A stretch of DNA of 53,400 bases from Mycobacterium scrofulaceum (GTDB lineage Bacteria > Actinomycetota > Actinomycetes > Mycobacteriales > Mycobacteriaceae). The notes under the pieces are model-generated. The model saw nothing but the letters and a program-made list of their open reading frames with translations, was not told where the DNA came from and ran no database searches. A program made the position numbers and the translations under genes. The DNA lies in NCBI RefSeq assembly GCF_001667885.1, contig NZ_LZJW01000005.1:1-53400 (forward strand), in the 5' to 3' direction. Below, piece after piece: positions 26,472-35,035 of the stretch; within the stretch, counting starts at the first letter, position 1, and every line of letters begins with the position of its first letter.

Positions 26472-26882
26472 CTAACGGCGGCCGGCGAGCCACGCCGATG
26501 CCCGCCTCTTCGACGCCCGGGAAAGCCACGCGTCCTGGATCAGTTCGGTCAGTTCCGTTCTGCCGATTTCCGGCAATCGGGCGGCCCGCACCAGCACCGA
26601 TGGATGCCCGTCGAAGTGGTTTGTGGTGAAGAACGGCGAATCGGGATCCTGGGTCAGCGCCAGCTTGTCGCTCTCCGACTCCACCCAGAGCATGATCACG
26701 TCGGAATACCGCTCGCCGGTGTCCGGATCGGTGGCGTCGGGCTGCGGCGTCCGGAAGAACACGAACGACTTGCCACCTACCTGATAGATGGCATTGCCCT
26801 TCGGCCCCTCCAGGCGTTGGACGTGCGGCATCGATCCGGCGATCTCGTGCACGTCACTGACTCGTGCGGGTCGATCAACCAC
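26472..26882 (-). CDS. MmcQ/YjbR-family protein
   Basis: The protein has 136 residues: VSDVHEIAGSMPHVQRLEGPKGNAIYQVGGKSFVFFRTP at the N-terminus, then DVIMLWVESESDKLALTQDPDSPFFTTNHFDGHPSVLVRAARL, the central pattern of the YjbR double-wing DNA-binding-like fold, and a final helix LIQDAWLSRASKRRASAW. The biochemical role is unproven; most members are merely called DNA-binding by fold. It stands alone on the minus strand. Confidence 0.8.
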   Translation of the reverse strand: MVDRPARVSDVHEIAGSMPHVQRLEGPKGNAIYQVGGKSFVFFRTPQPDATDPDTGERYSDVIMLWVESESDKLALTQDPDSPFFTTNHFDGHPSVLVRAARLPEIGRTELTELIQDAWLSRASKRRASAWLAGRR

Positions 26883-26966
26883 ACCGGCGAGCGTAGCGGC
26901 CTTGCGGGCGTGGGCGATTCAGCGGTCGAGAGCGCTGATCAACCGGTCGTTGAGCCGCTTCCGCGG

Positions 26967-27908
26967 TCAGCCGCGCCGCTGCGCGGAGACGTAGAGGGTG
27001 GGCGGCATCGTGGCCTCGGCGTCCTGGGGAATGCTGCGGCCGTAGCGGGCCATCAACTCGGCGAACGTCGCGGTGGTGACCTCCCAGCCGTGCTCACGCA
27101 GCCACCCGTCGACCGCGGTGCGCTCTTCCGGGTACCAGAGGTCATCGAAGTCGGTGATCTCGGAGTCGACCAGCTTGGCGGCCGCGGCCCGCATGCGCTG
27201 CATATCCTCCCGCTGACGCCGGACGATCTCGGGATCGGTGAATCCGGCCGCCGGCACGTTCGACGCCAGCCAGCTCCCGTCCGCGCTCTGCGCGTCGATG
27301 CGCTCGAACAACAGGTCCTGGGCCTGCGCCGGCAGGTACCGCACCAGGCCCTCGGCCGACCATGCGGCCGGTTTCGACGGGTCAAAGCCCGCGTCCTGCA
27401 GCGCCTTCGGCCAGTCCTGCCGCAGATCTATCGGCACGTTGACCAGTCGCGCCTTAGGCTCCGCCCCGTGCTCGTGCAGCGTGTTCGATTTGAATTCCAG
27501 AACCTTGGGCTGATCCAGCTCGTAGACGACCGTTCCGTCAGGCCAGGGCAGCCGCCAGGTGCGGGCGTCCAGGCCGGCGGCCAGAATCACCACCTGCCGC
27601 ACGCCGGAGTCGGCCGCGCCCAGGAAGAACTCGTCGAAAAACGCTGTCCGGGTGGCCATGAAGTCGATCATCAGCTGGATCCGCGAGCGGACGTCCGGCT
27701 CCAGTTCAACGGCTTTGGCCAACAGCTTGGGGTCGGCGTAGATGCTCCACATGCCTTCACCCGCCGCGTCCACGAAAACGCGGGCGAACGGGTCGTTGAT
27801 GAGCGGGTCGGCGCTCTCGGTCTCGGCGGCCCGCGCCGCGGCCACGCCCAGCGCGGTGGCTCCCACGCTTTGGGTGATGTCCCAGGAATCGTTGTCGGTA
27901 CGCGGCAT
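26967..27908 (-). CDS. TIGR00027-type SAM-dependent methyltransferase (Rv3767c-like)
   Basis: The protein has 313 residues of the mycobacterial-expanded family with LCMT/PPM-like fold. Visible are [22 protein letters not shown] at the start, [49 protein letters not shown] (SAM-binding), and [22 protein letters not shown]. The family's substrates are mostly unknown, possibly carboxyl or hydroxyl groups of lipids. The ATG at 27908 gives the usual start. It is divergent from the phosphotransferase gene at 28.1 kb. Confidence 0.9.
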   Translation of the reverse strand: MPRTDNDSWDITQSVGATALGVAAARAAETESADPLINDPFARVFVDAAGEGMWSIYADPKLLAKAVELEPDVRSRIQLMIDFMATRTAFFDEFFLGAADSGVRQVVILAAGLDARTWRLPWPDGTVVYELDQPKVLEFKSNTLHEHGAEPKARLVNVPIDLRQDWPKALQDAGFDPSKPAAWSAEGLVRYLPAQAQDLLFERIDAQSADGSWLASNVPAAGFTDPEIVRRQREDMQRMRAAAAKLVDSEITDFDDLWYPEERTAVDGWLREHGWEVTTATFAELMARYGRSIPQDAEATMPPTLYVSAQRRG

Positions 27909-28041
27909 CGCCAGTCCCTTCCGAGGGCAAGTCAGTTAGTTGCGCACACTATTGTTCCAGCCTCCGCCGCCCCAAGCTGCTTCCAAACGGTCGCCTAGGC
28001 TTTTTCCCAGACGCCCCACAGGGTTGCAGAGGAGCGCTGGC

Positions 28042-28092
28042 ATGACGGAAGTGGTCGCCCGCATCGGTAAGGGCCGCGCGTGGACGCCGTGA
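28042..28092 (+). CDS. Possible 16-residue leader peptide
   Basis: ATG 28042 follows a good GAGGAG-like site and encodes 16 residues with stop TGA 28090-28092. The stop overlaps a GTG (28089) in frame with the following phosphotransferase, giving a GTGA coupling arrangement. It may be a translational leader, or the start of the big gene may simply lie elsewhere. There is no protein-level evidence. Confidence 0.35.
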   Translation: MTEVVARIGKGRAWTP

Positions 28093-29114
28093 ACCTGGAT
28101 GCCGTCGCGGCGTGGATGTCCGAACAGGGGCTCGGCGAGGGCCCGTTGGAGGACATCTCCCCCGTCACCGGCGGCACCCAGAACGTCATGCTGCGGTTCA
28201 GCCGCGCCGGCCGCCCTTACGTGCTGCGGCGCGGGCCGCGCCACTTGCGTCCGCGGAGCAACAGCGTGATCCTGCGGGAGACGAAAGTGCTTGCCGCCCT
28301 GGCCGGTTCCGATGTGCCGCATCCGCATCTGATCGCCGCCTGCGAGGACACCGGCGTGCTGGGTGATGCCGTCTTCTACCTGATGGACCCGGTCGACGGG
28401 TTCAACGCCGGCGAGGGACTGCCGCCCTTGCACGCGGGCGATTCCGGCGTGCGGCACGGCATGGGCCTCTCGATGGCCGACGCGCTGGCCAAGCTGGGCG
28501 CCGTCGATCACGTCGCGGTGGGTCTGGCCGATTTCGGCAAGCCGGAGGGCTTCCTGGAACGCCAAGTGCCGCGCTGGCTTTCCGAGCTGGACTCCTACAG
28601 CGAGTACGACGGCTACCCCGGGCCGGACATCCCCGGCATCGACGAAGTGGCGGGCTGGCTGGAATGCCACCGGCCGACCGCCTGGACCCCCGGCATCATG
28701 CACGGCGACTACCACGCCGCCAACGTGATGTTCTCCCGGACCGGTCCGGATGTGGTTGCGATCGTCGACTGGGAGATGTGCACGATCGGCGACCCGCTGC
28801 TGGACCTGGGCTGGCTACTGGCCACCTGGCGCCAGCCCGACGGATCCAGCGTCTTCAGCCACGCCCTCGGCGGCCAGGACGGGCTGGCCAGCACCGGCGA
28901 ACTGTTCGACCGCTACGCGGCCAACACCTCCCGCGACCTGTCGCATATCACCTGGTACACCGTGCTGGCCTGCTTCAAGCTGGGCATCGTCATCGAGGGA
29001 ACGCTCGCCCGGGCCTGCGCGGGCAAGGCCGAAAAGGAGGTCGGCGACCAGTTGCACGCGGCCACGGTCCACCTGTTCGAGCGCGCGCTGGGCCTCATCG
29101 AGGGCGAGCGCTGA
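28080..29114 (+). CDS. APH-fold phosphotransferase (third copy)
   Basis: The protein has 344 residues from GTG 28080, or 341 from GTG 28089. N-lobe GGTQNVMLRFSRAGRPYVLRRGP, VLGDAVFYLMDPVDGF, catalytic GIMHGDYHAANVMF and metal site VDWEMCTIGDPLLDLGW show an APH-fold kinase closely related in layout to the one at 16.3 kb. The acceptor may be a hydroxyacyl-CoA, but no dehydrogenase partner lies beside it. The Thr-rich membrane protein gene follows by about 20 bases. Confidence 0.85.
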   Translation: MDAVNLDAVAAWMSEQGLGEGPLEDISPVTGGTQNVMLRFSRAGRPYVLRRGPRHLRPRSNSVILRETKVLAALAGSDVPHPHLIAACEDTGVLGDAVFYLMDPVDGFNAGEGLPPLHAGDSGVRHGMGLSMADALAKLGAVDHVAVGLADFGKPEGFLERQVPRWLSELDSYSEYDGYPGPDIPGIDEVAGWLECHRPTAWTPGIMHGDYHAANVMFSRTGPDVVAIVDWEMCTIGDPLLDLGWLLATWRQPDGSSVFSHALGGQDGLASTGELFDRYAANTSRDLSHITWYTVLACFKLGIVIEGTLARACAGKAEKEVGDQLHAATVHLFERALGLIEGER

Positions 29115-29119
29115 TCCAC

Positions 29120-29125
29120 TAACAT
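29120..29125 (+). promoter_or_regulatory. -10 element for a leaderless transcript
   Basis: TAACAT (TAnnnT) ends eight bases before GTG 29134, the spacing expected for leaderless mycobacterial transcripts. There is no Shine-Dalgarno sequence in between. Confidence 0.4.
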
Positions 29126-29133
29126 CTCCCTTC

Positions 29134-29643
29134 GTGCCGCCTTATCCCGAGGAACCCGACTACTACTCCGAGCCCACGCAGGCCGCAGGGTACGGCGGGT
29201 ATTACGACGAGCCGCCGCCCGAGCCCGAGCCGCCGACCCCCTGGTACCGCCGGCCGGCGGCGCTGGTGGCGGCCGGCGCGATCGGAGTGATCCTGCTGGC
29301 GCTGGTGGCGTTCGCCGTCGTCAAACTGGTCGCCGGTTCACCCGCGCACAGCCCCGCGACGACGCCCACGACGACCACCACGACGATTCCGTCCACCACC
29401 GTCACGACCACCACGACGGAGCCGCCCCGGCACCACGGCGGTGGCGGCGGCGGTGGCGGCGTGCCGACCGAGACGGTCACGGAGACCGCACCGCCGCCGA
29501 GCACCGACACGCCGACCCCCACCACGACGGAGCCACCGAGCACCGTCACGGTTTCACCGAGCACCGAGACCAGCACCGTCACCCAAACCGTGACCGTGCC
29601 GCCGCGGCGCGGGCCGTTCGGGGGTCCGTTCGGCGGACGCTAG
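29134..29643 (+). CDS. Single-pass membrane protein with Thr/Pro-rich exported domain
   Basis: The protein has 169 residues. It has an acidic, Tyr/Pro-rich cytoplasmic part (1-40, PPYPEEPDYY), a transmembrane helix (AALVAAGAIGVILLALVAFAVVKLVAG, about 45-71), and an outer part made almost only of Thr, Pro, Ser and Val, broken by a run of Gly (GGGGGGGG). The Thr-rich part may be O-mannosylated. No folded domain is recognised; a cell-wall spacing or scaffolding role is a guess. It follows the phosphotransferase by about 20 bases. Confidence 0.75.
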   Translation: MPPYPEEPDYYSEPTQAAGYGGYYDEPPPEPEPPTPWYRRPAALVAAGAIGVILLALVAFAVVKLVAGSPAHSPATTPTTTTTTIPSTTVTTTTTEPPRHHGGGGGGGGVPTETVTETAPPPSTDTPTPTTTEPPSTVTVSPSTETSTVTQTVTVPPRRGPFGGPFGGR

Positions 29644-29656
29644 CGACCGCCCCGCG

Positions 29657-30307
29657 TCACAGTTTCGCGCTCAACCCGGCGACCAGGTTGATCGTGACCG
29701 CCAGGATTACGGCCCCGAAAAGGTACGACAGCAGGGCATGACGCAAGACGGTCGCCCGCAGCCGAGAGGCGTTGATCTCGGTGTCGGAAACCTGAAAGGT
29801 CATCCCGACGGTGAACGCTAAGTAGGCGAAGTCGACGTAGCGCGGCGGGTGGGGGTCGTGGAAATCGATGCCCCCGACCTCGTCCGAGTAGTACTGGCGC
29901 GCGTAGTGCGCGGTGAAAAGCGTATGCACGGCGAACCACGACGCCGCCACGGCCAGCACGCCGACGCCGGCTGCCGCGAGGGATTCCCGGCCCGAATGTG
30001 CGCCCGCGGCGACGACGTACCCGACGCCGCCGAGACTGCCCAGGCTCGCCGAGACGACGACCACGTCGGCGAGCAACCGGGTCGCGTCCTCACGGGTGGC
30101 ATGCCGGGCGGTGCGTTCCGCATCCATCGGGGCGATGATCAGCCAACTCCATGCGACGTACACCGCTGCGGCGACGACCCAGCCGACGAGCGCGAATCTC
30201 CAGCCGACGACGTCACCGACCGCGACGGCCACCGCCGTTCCGGCCAGCAGCGCGACAAAAAGCCGCACCGCGACGGTGTCGCGGAAAAGGCGCACATAAG
30301 ACGTCAC
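29657..30307 (-). CDS. DUF1345 integral membrane protein
   Basis: The protein has 216 residues with five predicted helices: [90 protein letters not shown] and a last helix [20 protein letters not shown]. The segment HYARQYY...GGIDFHD...[19 protein letters not shown] is diagnostic for DUF1345. The function is unknown. Its 3' end is 13 bases from the end of the convergent Thr-rich protein gene. Confidence 0.88.
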   Translation of the reverse strand: MTSYVRLFRDTVAVRLFVALLAGTAVAVAVGDVVGWRFALVGWVVAAAVYVAWSWLIIAPMDAERTARHATREDATRLLADVVVVSASLGSLGGVGYVVAAGAHSGRESLAAAGVGVLAVAASWFAVHTLFTAHYARQYYSDEVGGIDFHDPHPPRYVDFAYLAFTVGMTFQVSDTEINASRLRATVLRHALLSYLFGAVILAVTINLVAGLSAKL

Positions 30308-30353
30308 AGCGTCGACTTAAGCAGATGAGGCAGCCGAACCGATGTTTGGTGAG

Positions 30354-30426
30354 CGCGCCCGAAGGGATTCGAACCCCTAACCTTCTGATCCGTAGTCAGA
30401 TGCTCTATCCGTTGAGCTACGGGCGC
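30354..30426 (-). tRNA. tRNA-Arg(ACG)
   Basis: A 73-base class I tRNA: acceptor GCGCCCG/CGGGCGC, D arm GCTCAACGGATAGAGC, anticodon stem TCTGA/TCAGA with loop CTACGGA and anticodon ACG, T arm GGGGTTCGAATCCC. A34 is the substrate of TadA, encoded at 7.2 kb. Confidence 0.95.
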
Positions 30427-30459
30427 CAGTCTTCAATTGTCTTGCGTCGTGTTCCTTGG

Positions 30460-30548
30460 CGGAGGCGAGAGGATTTGAACCTCCGGTCCCCTTTGAGGGG
30501 GACAACTCATTAGCAGTGAGCCCCATTCGGCCGCTCTGGCACGCCTCC
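30460..30548 (-). tRNA. tRNA-Ser(GCT)
   Basis: An 89-base class II tRNA: acceptor GGAGGCG/CGCCTCC, anticodon loop CTGCTAA within CTCA/TGAG stem, anticodon GCT, and a long variable arm (TTGTCCCCCTCAAAGGGGAC region). T arm contains GGTTCAAATCC. It is 34 bases upstream of tRNA-Arg on the same strand, probably co-transcribed. Confidence 0.95.
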
Positions 30549-30620
30549 CTTGGACTGTTTGAGGGTACCCGACCCCTTCCCGGTCTCGCGGAACCGGCCA
30601 TAGCGTACACATCCGCGACA

Positions 30621-30626
30621 TAAACT
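30621..30626 (+). promoter_or_regulatory. hisC2: -10 element, leaderless hisC2 transcript
   Basis: TAAACT (consensus TAnnnT) ends six bases before GTG 30633, so transcription would begin at the first base of the start codon. No ribosome binding site is present, in keeping with a leaderless mRNA. Confidence 0.55.
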
Positions 30627-30632
30627 GTCGAA

Positions 30633-31700
30633 GTGACCGCTCGCCTGCGTCCCGAACTGGCCGGCCTGCCAGTCTATGTGCCCGGCAAGAACGTGCCCGG
30701 CTCCATCAAACTGGCCAGCAATGAGACCGTGCACGGCCCGCTGCCCAGCGTGCACGCGGCGATCGAACGCGCGGTCGCCGTCGTCAACCGCTACCCGGAC
30801 AACGCCAGCGTCGACCTCAAGGCGGCGTTGGCCATGCACCTGGGATCCGACGTCGCCCCCGAGCACATCGCGGTCGGCAGCGGTTCGGTAACCCTGTGCC
30901 AGCAGCTCGTGCAGATCACCGCCGCGGCCGGCGACGAGGTGATGATGGGCTGGCGCAGCTTCGAGTGCTACCTGCCGATCGTTCAGGTGTCCGGCGCGAC
31001 CGCGGTCAAGGTGCCGTTGACCGATCACACGCACGACCTCGACGCGATGCTCGCGGCGATCTCCGACCGCACCCGGTTGATCTTCGTGTGCAACCCGAAC
31101 AACCCGACCTCCACGGTCGTCGACCCCGACGACCTGGCCCGCTTCGTCGAGGCTGTGCCGCCGCAGATCCTGATCGCCATCGACGAGGCCTACGTCGAAT
31201 ACATCCGCGACGGCATGCTGCCCAACAGCCTGGAGCTGGCCCTGTCCCGCAGCAATGTCGTTGTGCTGCGGACATTTTCGAAGGCCTACGGGTTGGCGGG
31301 CCTGCGCGTCGGTTACGCGGTCGGCCACCCCGACCTGATCACCGCGCTGGACAAGGTCGTCATGCCGTTCGCCGTGACGAACGTCGGGCAGGCGGCCGCG
31401 ATCGCGTCGCTGGAGGCGTCCGACGAACTGGCGGCCCGCACCGATGCGCTGGTTGTCGAGCGCACCCGCGTCAGCGCCGCGCTGCGCGAGGCCGGGTTCA
31501 CCCTGCCGCCGTCGCAGGCCAACTTCGTCTGGCTGCCGCTGGGCTCCCGTACCGAGGACTTCACCGACCAGGCCGCCAACGCACGCCTGGTGGTGCGACC
31601 GTTCGCGGGCGAGGGGGTGCGCGTCACGATCGGTGCGGTGGAGGAGAATGACGCCCTGTTGCACTTCGCCTGCGACTGGATTTCTCGCACCGAACCGTAA
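30633..31700 (+). CDS. hisC2: Histidinol-phosphate/aromatic aminotransferase HisC2
   Basis: The protein has 355 residues, a fold-type I PLP aminotransferase: NVPGSIKLASNET near the start, HIAVGSGSVTLCQQL, NPNNPTSTVV, and the Schiff-base lysine in VLRTFSKAYGLAGLRVGY near residue 220. It corresponds to Rv3772, the second HisC, which likely transaminates aromatic substrates or imidazole-acetol phosphate. It is not in a his operon. The next gene follows by 11 bases. Confidence 0.9.
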   Translation: MTARLRPELAGLPVYVPGKNVPGSIKLASNETVHGPLPSVHAAIERAVAVVNRYPDNASVDLKAALAMHLGSDVAPEHIAVGSGSVTLCQQLVQITAAAGDEVMMGWRSFECYLPIVQVSGATAVKVPLTDHTHDLDAMLAAISDRTRLIFVCNPNNPTSTVVDPDDLARFVEAVPPQILIAIDEAYVEYIRDGMLPNSLELALSRSNVVVLRTFSKAYGLAGLRVGYAVGHPDLITALDKVVMPFAVTNVGQAAAIASLEASDELAARTDALVVERTRVSAALREAGFTLPPSQANFVWLPLGSRTEDFTDQAANARLVVRPFAGEGVRVTIGAVEENDALLHFACDWISRTEP

Positions 31701-31711
31701 GGAGTGGTCCA

Positions 31712-32173
31712 TTGGACTTGGCGCGCAAGCTGTTCACCGAGTTCAAGGAGCGCAGCGGCGAGATTCCCGACACCGAGCTCGACGACTTCTGGGCCAGCCT
31801 TGAGCCGGCGACGATCGAGGGAATGCTCGGCGAGTGGAAGGGCGGCGAGTTCCGCACCGGCCACCGGATGAACGGCCAGCTCGAGAAGGCCGGCTGGTTC
31901 GGCAAGACGTTCAAGTCGCCCCGCGACGTGCAGCCGCTGGTCTGCCTCGACGCAGACGGCAACAAGTTCTCGAACGTCCAGATGGGCAAGGGCGAGGCCA
32001 GCCTGTGGCTCGAAGAGTTCCGCGGCGAGGTCACCGCGACGATGGTCTACGACGGCCAGCCCGTGCACGACCACTTCAAGAAGATCGACGACGACGCCGT
32101 GATGGGCATCATGAACGGCAAGGGCGTCCGCGACAACGGGCGGTATTACTACTTCTACCTCGAACGGGTCTAG
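31712..32173 (+). CDS. DUF4334 / GXWXG-domain protein
   Basis: The protein has 153 residues from TTG 31712, with an AAGGAG site seven bases upstream that fixes the start. Features are GMLGEWKGGEFRTGHRMNGQLEKAGWFGKTFKS (GXWXG-like N-terminus), then DVQPLVCLDADGNKF and the C-terminal DUF4334 part MVYDGQPVHDHFKKIDDDAVMGIMNGKG. The family is thought to bind a small hydrophobic ligand, without a proven function. It is co-transcribed with hisC2. Confidence 0.85.
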   Translation: MDLARKLFTEFKERSGEIPDTELDDFWASLEPATIEGMLGEWKGGEFRTGHRMNGQLEKAGWFGKTFKSPRDVQPLVCLDADGNKFSNVQMGKGEASLWLEEFRGEVTATMVYDGQPVHDHFKKIDDDAVMGIMNGKGVRDNGRYYYFYLERV

Positions 32174-32203
32174 CGGCTGGGCCTTCGCGAGCGTGCGGCT
32201 GGC

Positions 32204-32226
32204 CGCACACGCGCAACCCGTGTGCG
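32204..32226. terminator. Bidirectional hairpin between convergent genes
   Basis: An 8-bp perfect stem CGCACACG/CGTGTGCG with a seven-base loop lies between the stops of the DUF4334 and TIGR03086 genes. A second hairpin (GTGCGG/CCGCAC, 32193-32208) overlaps its left arm, so the two would be alternative folds. The position fits a shared terminator. Confidence 0.5.
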
Positions 32227-32250
32227 CAGACGGCGTCGAGCAGCGAGGAG

Positions 32251-32835
32251 CTAGCGGGCCGGGTTGCGGCCGGTGAACGCGACCAACTGCTCGAGCGCGC
32301 CCGCATCCTCGGGCACCTCGACCGGGTCGTCGAACCCGGCGCCACCGCGAAACTCCGGGCTGATCACCTCACGGGCCAACCCCAACACGTACTCGGACAG
32401 CGGTTCGGGCGCGTTGATCCGGTGTCCCACCGCGACGGCGTAATCCCACGCGTGGACCAGGAATTCGATCGACAGGACGGCGCACGCGCTCTTGGCGGGC
32501 ATCTCGCCCTTGCCGAACGGCACCGACCCGTCCAGGCCGTGCCGATGCCACGCATCGAGCGCGGGCCGGGCCGCGGTAATAACCTGGCCCTCCACCGAAT
32601 CGCCTTCGTCGCGCTCGGGAATCTGCGCGCCGACCATGCCGCCCAGCGCCGTGATCGAGCCGAGCAGATGACCGGTCAACCGCGCGACGTCGTACTCCGT
32701 GCACGGCGTCTGCCGGGTCAAGTCGTCGGCCGCGATCGTGTGCAGCACCCGCTGCAGCACGGCGAGCGTGTCCTCGGCGCTGTGCAGTTCGTCGGTGGGC
32801 GGGGAATCGGGGCCGGGCCGCAAATCAGGAGCCAT
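32251..32835 (-). CDS. TIGR03086 family metal-binding protein (Rv3773c-like)
   Basis: The protein has 194 residues from ATG 32835. It belongs to the DinB/mycothiol-dependent maleylpyruvate isomerase-like four-helix bundle: LQRVLHTIAADDLTRQTPCTEYDVARLTGHLLGSI at the N-terminus, DAWHRHGL, and SIEFLVHAWDYAVAVG, the three His residues of which are likely metal ligands. Members are mycothiol-linked enzymes, but its reaction is unknown. Its start is 24 bases from that of echA21 on the other strand. Confidence 0.85.
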   Translation of the reverse strand: MAPDLRPGPDSPPTDELHSAEDTLAVLQRVLHTIAADDLTRQTPCTEYDVARLTGHLLGSITALGGMVGAQIPERDEGDSVEGQVITAARPALDAWHRHGLDGSVPFGKGEMPAKSACAVLSIEFLVHAWDYAVAVGHRINAPEPLSEYVLGLAREVISPEFRGGAGFDDPVEVPEDAGALEQLVAFTGRNPAR

Positions 32836-32846
32836 ATTTGCCACGC

Positions 32847-32852
32847 TACGGT
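32847..32852 (+). promoter_or_regulatory. echA21: -10 element, leaderless echA21 transcript
   Basis: TACGGT (TAnnnT) ends six bases before ATG 32859, the leaderless spacing. The element lies in the 23-bp gap between two divergent start codons, so the promoters must overlap. Confidence 0.45.
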
Positions 32853-32858
32853 CTCGAT

Positions 32859-33683
32859 ATGGCGCAAGCATACGAATCCGTCACGGTGGAGACGAAAGAC
32901 AACGTCGCGCAGGTGACGCTGATCGGACCGGGCAAGGGCAACGCGATGGGCCCGGCGTTCTGGTCCGAGATGCCCGAGCTGTTCGCCGAGCTGGACGCCG
33001 ACCCCGACGTGCGGGCCATCGTGCTGACCGGTTCGGGCAAGAACTTCAGCTACGGCCTGGACGTGCCCGCGATGGGCGGCTCGTTCACCCCGCTGCTGTC
33101 CGGGGACGCCCTGGCCGGCCCGCGAGCGGTATTCCATCGCGAGGTCAAGCGCATGCAGGGCGCGATCACCGCAGTCGCGGATTGCCGCACCCCGACCATC
33201 GCCTCGGTGCACGGCTGGTGCATCGGCGGCGGGGTCGACCTGATCTCGGCGGTCGACATCCGCTACGCGAGCGCCGACGCCAAGTTCTCGGTGCGCGAGG
33301 TCAAGCTGGCGATCGTCGCCGACGTCGGCAGCCTGGCCCGCCTCCCATACATCCTCAGCGACGGGCACCTGCGCGAACTCGCACTGACCGGCAAGGACAT
33401 CGACGCGGCCCGGGCCGAGAAGATCGGCCTGGTCAACGACGTGTACGACGACGCCGAGGCCACCCTGGCCGCCGCGCACGCCACCGCGGCCGAGATCGCC
33501 GCCAACCCGCCGCTGACCGTCCACGGCGTCAAGGACGTTCTCGACCAGCAGCGCACCGCCGCCGTCTCGGAGAGCCTGCGCTACGTCGCGGCCTGGAACG
33601 CCGCCTTCCTGCCGTCGAAGGACCTGACCGAGGGCATCGCGGCGACGTTCGAGAAACGGCCGCCGCAGTTCACGGGCGAGTGA
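32859..33683 (+). CDS. echA21: Enoyl-CoA hydratase/isomerase EchA21
   Basis: The protein has 274 residues of the crotonase fold. The oxyanion-hole segments are IVLTGSGKNFSYGLDVPAM near residue 60 and SVHGWCIGGGVDLISAVDIRYASADAKFSVREVKLAIVAD near 120, where Glu and Asp of a dienoyl-CoA isomerase-type active site are plausible. It corresponds to Rv3774 and probably acts in beta-oxidation of unsaturated fatty acids. lipE follows after an 87-base gap that contains a repeat-like hairpin. Confidence 0.9.
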   Translation: MAQAYESVTVETKDNVAQVTLIGPGKGNAMGPAFWSEMPELFAELDADPDVRAIVLTGSGKNFSYGLDVPAMGGSFTPLLSGDALAGPRAVFHREVKRMQGAITAVADCRTPTIASVHGWCIGGGVDLISAVDIRYASADAKFSVREVKLAIVADVGSLARLPYILSDGHLRELALTGKDIDAARAEKIGLVNDVYDDAEATLAAAHATAAEIAANPPLTVHGVKDVLDQQRTAAVSESLRYVAAWNAAFLPSKDLTEGIAATFEKRPPQFTGE

Positions 33684-33729
33684 GGCACGTACCCTCGCTG
33701 ACGTGACGACGACACGCGGCGACGATGCA

Positions 33730-33760
33730 GTGGGGGCACCTCCCGCTTGCGAGGGAGAGG
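33730..33760 (+). repeat. GC-rich hairpin, likely dispersed mycobacterial repeat
   Basis: CTCCC (33740-33744) and GGGAG (33753-33757) enclose GCTTGCGA in the echA21-lipE gap, with a further purine-rich GAGAGGAG that provides the lipE ribosome binding site. I recall similar GGGGGCACCTCCCGCTTGCG strings scattered in mycobacterial genomes; only one copy is in this window. Confidence 0.4.
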
Positions 33761-33770
33761 AGCGGCGCCA

Positions 33771-35006
33771 GTGACACCAGACGGCAGGATCCGCCTCCCG
33801 GCTGACTTGGACGCCGTGACGGCGATTGGCGACGAAGACCACTCCGAAATCGACAGCGCCGCCGTCGAGCGCATCTGGGCGGCTGCACGGCATTGGTACC
33901 AGGGCGGCTTCCACCCCGCCATCCAGCTCTGCATCCGCCGGCACGGGCGCGTCGTGCTCAACCGCGCGATCGGCCACGGCTGGGGCAACGCGCCGAGCGA
34001 CCCGCCCGACGCCGAGAAGATCCCCGTCACAACCGGCACGCCGTTCTGCGTGTACTCGGCGGCCAAGGGCATGGCGGCGACCGTGATTCACATGCTCGTC
34101 GAGCGCGGTGTCTTCTCACTCGACGACCGGGTGTGCGACTACATCCCCACGTTCACCAGTCACGGCAAGCACCGCATCACCATCCGGCACGTCATGACGC
34201 ACAGCGCGGGACTGCCCTTCCCGACCGGCGCCAAGCCGGACGTCAAACGCGCGGATGACCACGAGTACGCGCAGCAGAAGCTGAGCGAGCTGCGCCCGCT
34301 TTACCGGCCGGGGCTGGTGCACATCTATCACGCGCTGACCTGGGGCCCGCTGGTGCGCGAGCTCGTTTATGCGGCCACCGGCAAGGAGATTCGCGAGATC
34401 CTCGCCACGGAGATTCTCGACCCGCTCGGCTTTCGCTGGACCAACTTCGGTGTCGCCAAGGAAGACCTGCCGTTGGTCGCGCCGAGCCACGCGACCGGGC
34501 GTCCGTTGCCGCCGGTCGTCGCTCAAATCTTCCGCAAGGCGATCGGCGGAACCGTGCACGAGATGATCCCGATCACCAACACGCCGTTGTTTCTCACCAC
34601 CATCGTCCCGTCGTCCAACACGGTCTCGACCGCGCACGAGATGTCCCGGTTCGCCGAAATCTGGCGCCGCGGAGGCAATCTCGACGGGGTCCGGGTGGTG
34701 AGCCCGGAGACCATGTACGGCGCGATCAAGCAATGCCGCCGACTGCGACCGGATTTCGCGGTGGGGCTGCAACCCGCCCGGTGGGGCACCGGCTTCATCC
34801 TCGGAACCGACCGCTGGGGGCCGTTCGGGCGCAATGCCCCCAACGCTTTCGGCAATCTCGGGCTGGTCAACATCGCGATCTGGGCCGACCCCGCGCGTGG
34901 CCTGGCGGCCGGCGTCGTCAGCAGCGGCAAACCCGGCCGCGACCCGGAAGCCAAGCGCTACACCGCCCTGATGGACACGATCACCGCCGAGATCCCCACC
35001 GATTGA
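33771..35006 (+). CDS. lipE: Serine beta-lactamase-like esterase LipE
   Basis: The protein has 411 residues from GTG 33771 with a GGAGAGGAG site upstream. It has the class C beta-lactamase/esterase fold: FCVYSAAKGMAATVIHMLV contains the SxxK nucleophile motif (SAAK), then TIRHVMTHSAGLP, and a YHA triad segment (LVHIYHALTWG) that replaces YxN. There is no signal peptide. It corresponds to Rv3775 and hydrolyses esters. It probably shares the transcript of echA21. Confidence 0.9.
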   Translation: MTPDGRIRLPADLDAVTAIGDEDHSEIDSAAVERIWAAARHWYQGGFHPAIQLCIRRHGRVVLNRAIGHGWGNAPSDPPDAEKIPVTTGTPFCVYSAAKGMAATVIHMLVERGVFSLDDRVCDYIPTFTSHGKHRITIRHVMTHSAGLPFPTGAKPDVKRADDHEYAQQKLSELRPLYRPGLVHIYHALTWGPLVRELVYAATGKEIREILATEILDPLGFRWTNFGVAKEDLPLVAPSHATGRPLPPVVAQIFRKAIGGTVHEMIPITNTPLFLTTIVPSSNTVSTAHEMSRFAEIWRRGGNLDGVRVVSPETMYGAIKQCRRLRPDFAVGLQPARWGTGFILGTDRWGPFGRNAPNAFGNLGLVNIAIWADPARGLAAGVVSSGKPGRDPEAKRYTALMDTITAEIPTD

Positions 35007-35035
35007 GCCCGCCCCCGGGTGGGAACACTGCCCGC

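Noticed and set aside
30510..31712. A 400-codon minus-strand frame opposite hisC2
   Set aside because: It shadows hisC2 and runs over tRNA-Ser(GCT), and has no recognisable domain.
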